Position numbers and translations under genes: made by a program. This document shows, in pieces, positions 1 through 5,464 of a stretch of DNA of 7,089 nucleotides. The stretch is from NCBI GenBank assembly GCA_040881945.1, contig JBBECF010000039.1, positions 1-7,089 of the forward strand, read 5' to 3'. The notes under the pieces were generated by a model. It ran no database searches, was not told where the DNA came from, and was given only the letters and a program-made list of their open reading frames with translations. Source of the DNA: JBBECF01 sp040881945. Its GTDB lineage: Bacteria; Pseudomonadota; Alphaproteobacteria; Dongiales; Dongiaceae. Numbering within the stretch: the first letter of the stretch is position 1; each line of letters opens with the position of its first letter.

Positions 1-1758
1 CTCGGCGAGATCGACGACGGGGTCGAGGGCAAGCTCGCCGCTTACCTGCGCGCCACCCAGGCCGATCACGGCGGCTGGCCGCTTTATGCCGACGGCGATT
101 TCAACGTCAGCGCCAGCGTCAAGGCGTATTACGCCCTGAAGCTGGTCGGCGACGATCCGGACGCGCCGCACATGGCGCGGGCGCGGGCGGCCATCCTGGC
201 CCGGGGCGGGGCGGGGCGCGCCAACGTCTTCACCCGCACGGCCCTGGCCCTGTTCGGCCAGGTGCCGTGGCGCGCCGTGCCAGTGATGCCGGTCGAGATC
301 ATGCTGCTGCCGCGCTGGTTCCCGTTCCACATGGGCAAGGTGTCGTACTGGTCGCGGACCGTGCTCGCGCCGCTGCTGATCCTCATGGCGCTGAAACCGC
401 GGGCGCGCAATCCGCGCGGCGTCGACATCGCCGAGCTGTTCGTCACGCCGCCGGAGCAGGAGCGCCGCTATCTGGTCAACCCGACCGGGAAATGGACCGG
501 CGAGATGTTCCTGTGGCTCGACCGCGTGCTGCGCCTGGTCGAGCCGCGCTTCCCGCAGCGCCGGCGGACGCGGGCCGTCGCCGCGGCCGTCGACTTCATC
601 GCCGAGCGGCTCAATGGCGAGGACGGGCTGGGCGGCATCTTCCCGGCGATGGCCAACGCCCTGATGGCCTTCGACGCTCTCGGCTATCCACGCCAGCACC
701 CGCACCGCCTGACGGCGACGGCGGCGCTCCGGCGGCTGCTCGTGCTGGGGCCGGAGCGCGGCTATTGCCAGCCCTGCCTGTCGCCGCTCTGGGACACGGT
801 GCTGACCATGTACGCCCTGATGGAGGCGGGCGAGCCGGGCGACGGCCCCGCCATGCGCAAGGCGACCGAGTGGCTGCTCGAGCGCCAGGTGCTCGACCTC
901 GCCGGCGACTGGCGCCTGCGCCGGCCGGGTTTACGTCCCGGCGGCTGGGCGTTCCAGGACCGCAACGCCCATTACCCGGATCTCGACGACACCGCGGTCG
1001 TCGTCATGGCGCTCGAGCGCAGCGGACTGGCCGGCGCCGACCCCGCGGTGCGCGCGGCGATCGAGCGCGCCGTCGAGTGGACGATCGGCATGCAGAGCCG
1101 CGACGGCGGCTGGGCGGCGTTCGACGCCGACAATACATATTATTACCTCAATCACATCCCCTTCGCCGACCACGGCGCGCTGCTCGACCCGCCGACGGCC
1201 GACGTGACCGCGCGCTGCGTCGCCATGCTGGGCCAGCTCGGCCACGGCCGCAATCACCCGGCCGCCGCCCGCGGTCTCGCCTATCTGCGCCGGACGCAGG
1301 AGCCCGACGGCTCGTGGTTCGGACGCTGGGGCACGAATTACATCTATGGCACCTGGTCGGCGCTGTGGGCCTTCGAGGCGGTGGGCGAGGATCCCGCCGC
1401 GCCGCATGTCCGCAAGGCGGCGGCGTGGCTGACGGCGCGCCAGCGCCCCGACGGCGGCTGGGGCGAGAGCGGCGCCACCTACTGGCCCGGGCGCCGCGAC
1501 GAGGCCGAGGCGAGCACGCCGAGCCAGACCGCCTGGGCCGTGCTCGGGCTGATGCACGCCGGCGAGGGCGCGAGCGAGGCCGTGCGCCGCGGCATCGAGT
1601 TCCTGTTGCGCGCCCCGCGCGCCGGGGCGCAGTGGCACGAAACGCTGTACACCGCGGTCGGCTTCCCGCGCGTTTTCTACCTGCGCTATCACGGCTACAG
1701 CGCCTATTTCCCGCTCTGGGCCCTCGCCCGCTACCGCAGCCTGCGCGCGCCGCGGTGA
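1..1758 (+). CDS. shc: Squalene-hopene cyclase (5'-truncated by window edge)
   Basis: Cyclises squalene to the pentacyclic hopanoids hopene (diploptene) and hopanol; family members are monotopic membrane enzymes. The frame is open from base 1 and ends at TGA 1756-1758, leaving 585 residues. Family members are usually about 630-680 aa, so roughly 50-80 N-terminal residues lie outside the window. The catalytic DXDD motif (DLDDTA) is at window residues 327-332, and the usual GGWAFQ...NAHYP lead-in precedes it. QW repeats are visible at residues 20-26 (QADHGGW, with a weak centre), 365-371 (QSRDGGW), 433-439 (QEPDGSW) and 481-487 (QRPDGGW). The stretch VPVMPVEIMLLPRWFPFH and the C-terminal FYLRYHGYSAYFPLWAL are also typical. 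Its stop overlaps the GTG start of hpnG, so it is the upstream gene of an operon that probably continues leftward (hpnC-D-E would be expected). Identity is very secure; only the start is unknown. Confidence 0.97.
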   Translation, partial: LGEIDDGVEGKLAAYLRATQADHGGWPLYADGDFNVSASVKAYYALKLVGDDPDAPHMARARAAILARGGAGRANVFTRTALALFGQVPWRAVPVMPVEIMLLPRWFPFHMGKVSYWSRTVLAPLLILMALKPRARNPRGVDIAELFVTPPEQERRYLVNPTGKWTGEMFLWLDRVLRLVEPRFPQRRRTRAVAAAVDFIAERLNGEDGLGGIFPAMANALMAFDALGYPRQHPHRLTATAALRRLLVLGPERGYCQPCLSPLWDTVLTMYALMEAGEPGDGPAMRKATEWLLERQVLDLAGDWRLRRPGLRPGGWAFQDRNAHYPDLDDTAVVVMALERSGLAGADPAVRAAIERAVEWTIGMQSRDGGWAAFDADNTYYYLNHIPFADHGALLDPPTADVTARCVAMLGQLGHGRNHPAAARGLAYLRRTQEPDGSWFGRWGTNYIYGTWSALWAFEAVGEDPAAPHVRKAAAWLTARQRPDGGWGESGATYWPGRRDEAEASTPSQTAWAVLGLMHAGEGASEAVRRGIEFLLRAPRAGAQWHETLYTAVGFPRVFYLRYHGYSAYFPLWALARYRSLRAPR

Positions 1759-2423
1759 GCCGGATCGGCATCGTCACCGGTCTGGCGGCCGAGGCCGCCT
1801 GGGCGCGGCGGGCGGCCGGCCCGGCGGCGCTCGTCGCCTGCGCCGGCGGCGACGCGGCGCGAGCGGCGGCGCGTCTGATCGAGGCCGGCGCCGGGGCGCT
1901 GCTCAGCTTCGGCCTGGCCGGCGGGCTCGATCCGTCGTTGCCGTCCGGCTACCTGGTGGTCGCTGAGTGCGTGATCGCCGGCGGCCGTCGGATCGCCGTC
2001 GACGCGGCCTGGCGCGAGCGCGTCGCGGCCGAGCCGCGCCTGGGGCCGCGGGTCGTGGCCGCACTCGCCGGCAGCGACCGGCCGGTGCTGTCGGTGGCGG
2101 CCAAGCGCGCGCTCTTCGCCGCCACCGGCGCGGCCGCCGTGGACATGGAGAGCCACGCGGTCGCCGCGGCGGCGGCGGCGGCCGGCGTGCCGTTTCTGGC
2201 CTTGCGCGCGATCGCCGACCCGGCCGGACGGGCCGTGCCGGCGGCGGCGCTCGCCGGCCTCGACGCCGAGGGACGGGTGCGGGCGGGAGCGATCCTGGCG
2301 GAACTGATGCGCGCGCCGGGCCTGATCCCGGCCTTCGCGGCGCTCGCCCTCGACGCGGCGCGGGCGCGGGCGGCGTTACGCCGCGCTGTCGCGCTCGGCC
2401 CCGACTTTCGCGCCTTCCGGTGA
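1755..2423 (+). CDS. hpnG: Hopanoid-associated phosphorylase/nucleosidase HpnG
   Basis: Removes adenine from adenosylhopane to give ribosylhopane or phosphoribosylhopane, the step after HpnH in making C35 hopanoids (family knowledge). The 222-aa product looks like a PNP/UDP-phosphorylase fold: N-terminal IGIVTGLAAEA (residues 4-14), glycine-rich SFGLAGGLDP (51-60), the nucleoside-binding VDMESHA (129-135, with Glu132) and LRAIADP (150-156, Asp155 in the place of the family's catalytic Asp). The start is GTG 1755, because its 4-bp GTGA overlap with the shc stop puts the conserved IGIVTG near the N-terminus. No Shine-Dalgarno is visible, which suggests translational coupling to shc. The protein is very alanine-rich, with a seven-Ala run at 137-143. 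The last 48 bp overlap the end of hpnH on the other strand. The specific hopanoid role rests on context; the fold assignment alone is firmer. Confidence 0.92.
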   Translation: MSRIGIVTGLAAEAAWARRAAGPAALVACAGGDAARAAARLIEAGAGALLSFGLAGGLDPSLPSGYLVVAECVIAGGRRIAVDAAWRERVAAEPRLGPRVVAALAGSDRPVLSVAAKRALFAATGAAAVDMESHAVAAAAAAAGVPFLALRAIADPAGRAVPAAALAGLDAEGRVRAGAILAELMRAPGLIPAFAALALDAARARAALRRAVALGPDFRAFR

Positions 2424-3521
2424 GTCGCGCATGAAGCGATCCACCGTATGCTCGAACACGAACTCGGCGGGCCGCGCGCGATCGAGCGGGATCTCCGGGG
2501 CCATCGGCCCCTCGGTGCGAATGCCGCGCAGGAACGTCCGCAGCGCCTTCAGCGGATGCGCGACGGTGTCGGCGACCGCAGTCGCTTCGTACCCGCAATG
2601 CACCATGCAGTCGGCGCACTTTTCATAATTACCAGTGCCATAGCCGTCCCAGTCGGTGCCGTCCATCAGCTCGTGGAACGATCCGGCGTAGCCCTCGCCC
2701 AGCAGATAGCAGGGCCGCTGCCAGCCGAAGACGTTGCGCGTCGGGTTGCCCCAGGGCGTGCAGTGGTATTCCTGATTGCCGGCAAGAAAATCGAGGAACA
2801 GCGTCGACTGGTTGAAGCGCCAGTCGCGTCCCTTGCCCAGCTTGAAGATCTCGCGGAACAGCCGCTTCGTCTTCTGCCGGTTGAGGAAATGCTTCTGGTC
2901 CGGGGCGCGCTCGTAGGCATAGCCGGGCGACATGGTGACGCCTTCGACCCCGGCGGCGTTGGCGAAATCGAGGAAGGTCGCCACCCGCTCCGGTTCGGCG
3001 TTGTCGAACAAGGTGCAGTTGGCGGTGACGCGGAAGCCGGCGGCGCGCGCGCCCTGGATCGCCTTGACCGCGCGGTCGAACACGCCGGCTTGCGCGACCG
3101 CCGCGTCGTGCTCGTCCTCCAGCCCGTCGAGATGGATCGAGAATGTCAGATACGGGCTGGGCTCGAACAGGTGGCGCTTCTTGTCCAGCAGCAGCGCATT
3201 GGTGCACAGATAAACGAACTTCTTGCGCGCGACGATGCCGGCGACGATGGCGCCGATCTCCTTGTGCAGCAGCGGCTCGCCGCCGGCGATTGAAACGATG
3301 GGCGCGCCGCATTCATCGACCGCGCGCAGGCACTCATCGAGGCTCAGGCGCTTGTCGAGGATCGGGTCCGGGTAATCGATCTTGCCGCAGCCGGGACAGG
3401 CGAGGTTGCAGCGGAACAGCGGCTCGAGCATCAGCACGAGCGGATAGCGCGCCCGCCTGGCGAAGCGCTGTTTCAGGATGTAGGCGCCGACGCGGATCTG
3501 CTGGATCAACGGGACGGTCAC
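2376..3521 (-). CDS. hpnH: Radical SAM adenosylhopane synthase HpnH
   Basis: Joins the 5'-deoxyadenosyl group of S-adenosylmethionine to diploptene to give adenosylhopane, the first step of C35 hopanoid side-chain building (family knowledge). The 381-aa product has the radical SAM cluster motif CNLACPGC, with Cys38, Cys42 and Cys45, and the SAM-contacting GGEP at 80-83. The opening PLIQQIRVGAYILKQ is typical of HpnH. The C-terminal half carries five further cysteines (254, 271, 302, 305, 309), including a CADCMVHC cluster, in the region usually called DUF3463. The start is GTG 3521, overlapping the ispH TGA in a GTGA; a weak AAGGG lies just upstream. Transcription is with ispH and against hpnG. 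The last 15 codons plus stop (2376-2423) overlap hpnG antisense and encode a poorly conserved-looking tail. Confidence 0.95.
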   Translation of the reverse strand: MTVPLIQQIRVGAYILKQRFARRARYPLVLMLEPLFRCNLACPGCGKIDYPDPILDKRLSLDECLRAVDECGAPIVSIAGGEPLLHKEIGAIVAGIVARKKFVYLCTNALLLDKKRHLFEPSPYLTFSIHLDGLEDEHDAAVAQAGVFDRAVKAIQGARAAGFRVTANCTLFDNAEPERVATFLDFANAAGVEGVTMSPGYAYERAPDQKHFLNRQKTKRLFREIFKLGKGRDWRFNQSTLFLDFLAGNQEYHCTPWGNPTRNVFGWQRPCYLLGEGYAGSFHELMDGTDWDGYGTGNYEKCADCMVHCGYEATAVADTVAHPLKALRTFLRGIRTEGPMAPEIPLDRARPAEFVFEHTVDRFMRDSPEGAKVGAERDSAA

Positions 3522-4504
3522 GTCGGCACCCTTGCTTGGAACGGTTGCGGGAAGCGCTCGGCGCGGGCCGTCGGCTCGGCCGCGTCGGCCAGCACCTCGG
3601 GCAGCTTGAAGCGCACGTTCTCCTCGGTGCCGAGCAGGTGCTCGACCTCGACGGGCGCCAGGCTGGCGAGCCGTGTCACCATCTCCTGCACCAGCTCCTC
3701 CGGCGCCGAGGCGCCGGCGGTGACACCCACGGTCCCGACCCCTTCTAGCCAGGCCGGGTCGAGCGAATCGGCGCTGTCGATGAGATGGCTCGGCACCTTC
3801 ATCTCGGCCCCGATCTCGCGCAGCCGGTTGGAGTTGGAGCTGTTCTTCGAGCCGACGATGATCAGCAGGTCGACCCGGCCGGCGAGCACCCGCACCGCTT
3901 CCTGGCGGTTCTGCGTGGCGTAGCAGATATCCTTGACGTCGGGCCCGGCGATGCCGGGGAAGCGCTCCTTAAGCTTGTCGATGATGACCCGCGTGTCATC
4001 GACGCTGAGCGTGGTCTGGGTGATATAGGCGATCCGCTCGGGGTCGCGCGGGCGCCGCCGCGCGACGTCGTCGATCGACGACACCAGAAGCACCCCGCCG
4101 GGGATGCGGCCGCGCGTGCCCTCCACCTCCGGGTGGCCGGGATGGCCGATAAGGATGACCTCATAGCCCTTTTGCGCGTAGCGCTGGCCCTCCTTGTGCA
4201 CCTTCGAGACCAGCGGGCAGGTCGCGTCGATGACCGGCAGCCCGCGCAACTCGGCTTCGCCGGCCACCTTCTGCGACACGCCATGGGCGCTGAACACGGT
4301 GATCGCGCCGTCGGGGACCTCGTGCAGCTCGTCGACGAAGCGCGCGCCCTTGGCGCGCAGTTTTTCCACCACGCGCTTGTTGTGCACGATTTCGTGGCGG
4401 ACATAGACCGGCGGCCCGTACTTCTTGAGCGCCAGCTCGACGATGTCGATGGCCCGCTCGACCCCGGCGCAAAACCCCCTCGGCTGGGCGAGGATCACCC
4501 GCAT
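3518..4504 (-). CDS. ispH: 4-hydroxy-3-methylbut-2-enyl diphosphate reductase IspH (LytB)
   Basis: Last enzyme of the MEP pathway: reduces HMBPP to IPP and DMAPP, the building blocks of squalene and hence of hopanoids; cytoplasmic iron-sulfur enzyme. The 328-aa product is full length. The three cluster ligands are visible at Cys12 (QPRGFCAGVERA), Cys96 (DATCPLV) and Cys194 (DICYATQNRQ). So are the substrate-binding histidines 41 (EIVHN), 74 (SAHGV) and 124, and the catalytic Glu126 in GHPGHPEVEGT. A TQTTLS stretch and the GSKNSSNS motif follow, then the late TAGAS. These positions agree closely with the E. coli enzyme. The ATG at 4504 is chosen because the conserved VILAQPRGFCAG starts directly after it; a GGGGG lies a short distance upstream. 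It is the first gene of an operon with hpnH, linking precursor supply to hopanoid elongation. Confidence 0.97.
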   Translation of the reverse strand: MRVILAQPRGFCAGVERAIDIVELALKKYGPPVYVRHEIVHNKRVVEKLRAKGARFVDELHEVPDGAITVFSAHGVSQKVAGEAELRGLPVIDATCPLVSKVHKEGQRYAQKGYEVILIGHPGHPEVEGTRGRIPGGVLLVSSIDDVARRRPRDPERIAYITQTTLSVDDTRVIIDKLKERFPGIAGPDVKDICYATQNRQEAVRVLAGRVDLLIIVGSKNSSNSNRLREIGAEMKVPSHLIDSADSLDPAWLEGVGTVGVTAGASAPEELVQEMVTRLASLAPVEVEHLLGTEENVRFKLPEVLADAAEPTARAERFPQPFQARVPT

Positions 4505-4583
4505 GCCACGGCCCCCAAACAGTCCCTCGGATCGCGCCCGCGCCCGGCCGGTCTTCCCGCCGCCCTTACCGACACGAGGGGCA

Positions 4584-4612
4584 CTAATAGCAATCCCTAC
4601 CGGGGCGGTCCA
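4584..4612 (-). promoter_or_regulatory. Candidate ispH-hpnH promoter
   Basis: Read on the - strand, TGGACC (4612-4607) and TATTAG (4589-4584) are separated by 17 bp. Each matches the sigma-70 consensus at four of six positions. Transcription would start near 4577, giving a leader of roughly 70 nt before the ispH ATG. It lies in the most AT-rich part of the gap. Assigned by eye only. Confidence 0.35.
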
Positions 4613-4619
4613 TGTAAAT

Positions 4620-4648
4620 AACCGCGATTCGGCAATAAAATCGCGGTT
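4620..4648. promoter_or_regulatory. Perfect 10-bp inverted repeat, possible operator
   Basis: AACCGCGATT (4620-4629) and its exact reverse complement AATCGCGGTT (4639-4648) are separated by 9 bp (CGGCAATAA). The repeat is just upstream of the candidate ispH -35 box and about 30 bp before the candidate hpnM -35 box. That is where a dimeric regulator of both directions could bind. There is no T-run on either side, so it does not look like a terminator. Its function is inferred. Confidence 0.5.
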
Positions 4649-4660
4649 CGCCGCCGTTCG

Positions 4661-4698
4661 GGCCGGCGCCCTTGCTGTTGACGGTCGCGGCGCCGGCC
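4661..4698. repeat. Perfect 10-bp GC inverted repeat around the hpnM -35 box
   Basis: GGCCGGCGCC (4661-4670) and GGCGCCGGCC (4689-4698) are exact reverse complements with 18 bp between them. The candidate -35 TTGACG sits inside the spacer. It could be an operator or simply a product of high GC, because each arm is itself made of near-palindromic GGCC/GGCGCC words. Confidence 0.45.
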
Positions 4699-4707
4699 GT
4701 GTAGTAG
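4678..4707 (+). promoter_or_regulatory. Candidate hpnM promoter
   Basis: TTGACG (4678-4683, five of six to the -35 consensus) is followed after 18 bp by TAGTAG (4702-4707, three of six to the -10 consensus). The start of transcription would fall near 4713-4715, only a few bases before the ATG at 4718. The mRNA would then be almost leaderless, which fits the lack of any Shine-Dalgarno before that ATG. Confidence 0.4.
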
Positions 4708-4717
4708 AGCGGCCGCC

Positions 4718-5380
4718 ATGACCCTTGCCCCCGAACCCGCGCGGCCGCCGGCCCGACCCTTCGTCCGGCTCCGCATCGCGGCGCGGACAATCGGGCTCGT
4801 CGCCGCTACGGCTTTGCTTCTCGCCGCCGCGCAGAGCGCGCCGCCGCGCGCGGTCATCGAGCGGTTCTACGCGGCGCTACTCCAGTCGATGCAGAACGCC
4901 GAGACGCTCGGGTTTGCCGGCCGCTACCGGACCCTCGCCCCGGTCCTGAAGGAAAGCTTCGACCTTCCCTTCATGGCGCGCGTGTCGGTCGGCCAGTACT
5001 GGTCCGGAATGAACGCCGGGCAACAGGAAAAGCTTGCCGACGCCTTCGAGCGGTTCACCGTCGCCACCTACGCCGGCCGTTTCGACGGTTATTCCGGCGA
5101 GCGCTTCGAGATTGTCGGCGAGGAGCCCGGCCCGCGCGAATCGATGGTCGTGAAGACGCACCTGATCAAGGCCGACGGCGAGCCGATCGCTCTCGACTAT
5201 TTGTTGCGCGGCGGCGAGACGGGCTGGCGGATCGTCGATGTGTATCTCACCGGGCGCTTCAGCGAGCTCGCCCTGCGCCGCGCCGAATACACCTCCGTCC
5301 TCGGCCGCCAGGGCTTCGACGCGCTGCTGGCGGCGATCGAGGAAAGGATCGCCGCGCTCGAGGCCGGAGCGGCGCCTTGA
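4718..5380 (+). CDS. hpnM: HpnM, exported MlaC/Ttg2D-like hopanoid-associated protein
   Basis: Member of the MlaC/Ttg2D family of periplasmic lipid carriers; in a hopanoid locus it is best named HpnM, proposed to act with the inner-membrane transporter HpnN in moving hopanoids to the outer membrane (family knowledge plus inference). The 220-aa product opens with an unusually long Arg/Pro-rich n-region (residues 1-23), then a hydrophobic stretch IGLVAATALLLAAA (25-38). Signal-peptidase cleavage is likely near residues 38-41. The mature part has the family look: VIERFYAALLQSMQ (46-59), FDLPFMARVSVGQYW, then RIVDVYLTGRFSELALRRAEYTSVL and a final charged helix. No other plausible in-frame start exists between 4718 and the hydrophobic core. 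It is transcribed away from ispH. No hpnN or mla partner is in the window. A general MlaC role is the main alternative. Confidence 0.85.
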   Translation: MTLAPEPARPPARPFVRLRIAARTIGLVAATALLLAAAQSAPPRAVIERFYAALLQSMQNAETLGFAGRYRTLAPVLKESFDLPFMARVSVGQYWSGMNAGQQEKLADAFERFTVATYAGRFDGYSGERFEIVGEEPGPRESMVVKTHLIKADGEPIALDYLLRGGETGWRIVDVYLTGRFSELALRRAEYTSVLGRQGFDALLAAIEERIAALEAGAAP

Positions 5381-5394
5381 TCCCGGACAGCGCC

Positions 5395-5424
5395 TGTACA
5401 AGTCGCCCGACCGCGCCGTAAACT
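5395..5424 (+). promoter_or_regulatory. Weak candidate promoter of the pentapeptide gene
   Basis: TGTACA (5395-5400) and TAAACT (5419-5424) lie 18 bp apart. Each matches the consensus at four of six positions, in the 84-bp gap after hpnM. The gene could equally be read from the hpnM promoter, as no terminator is visible in the gap. Confidence 0.25.
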
Positions 5425-5453
5425 AGGGCGGCGCCGCGAGCGGACCTGCCGAA

Positions 5454-5458
5454 AGGAG
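5454..5458 (+). promoter_or_regulatory. Ribosome binding site of the pentapeptide gene
   Basis: AGGAG, within GAAAGGAGCT (5451-5460), is six bases before ATG 5465. It is the clearest Shine-Dalgarno in the window and fixes the start of the pentapeptide protein. Confidence 0.8.
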
Positions 5459-5464
5459 CTGGCC

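Larger units (their letters stand above)
4505..4717. other. Divergent ispH/hpnM control region
   Basis: These 213 bp separate the starts of ispH (leftward) and hpnM (rightward) and hold no credible gene. The half next to ispH is a GC-rich stretch that would be its 5' untranslated leader. The middle is comparatively AT-rich (around 4584-4642). It contains two perfect 10-bp inverted repeats and one candidate promoter for each direction, listed separately. Confidence 0.7.

Noticed and set aside
931..1692. Long - strand open frame opposite shc
   Set aside because: Shadow of a high-GC gene: no family resemblance, and the + strand frame carries the DXDD and QW motifs.
267..1754. Long + strand open frame running into hpnG from far upstream
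   Set aside because: It lies inside shc in another frame and is dominated by Arg, Ala and Pro. The real hpnG begins at GTG 1755, where family-like sequence starts.
2448..3293. 281-codon + strand open frame opposite hpnH
   Set aside because: The opposite strand has a complete radical SAM protein with its motifs; this frame shows no domain and would break the convergent layout.
1..4504. Hopanoid block as an undescribed biosynthetic system
   Set aside because: Shc, HpnG, HpnH and IspH are all established enzymes with intact motifs; only their arrangement is worth noting.
3785..4621. 278-codon + strand open frame opposite ispH
   Set aside because: Antisense shadow; the - strand frame has all three IspH cluster cysteines and the catalytic Glu.
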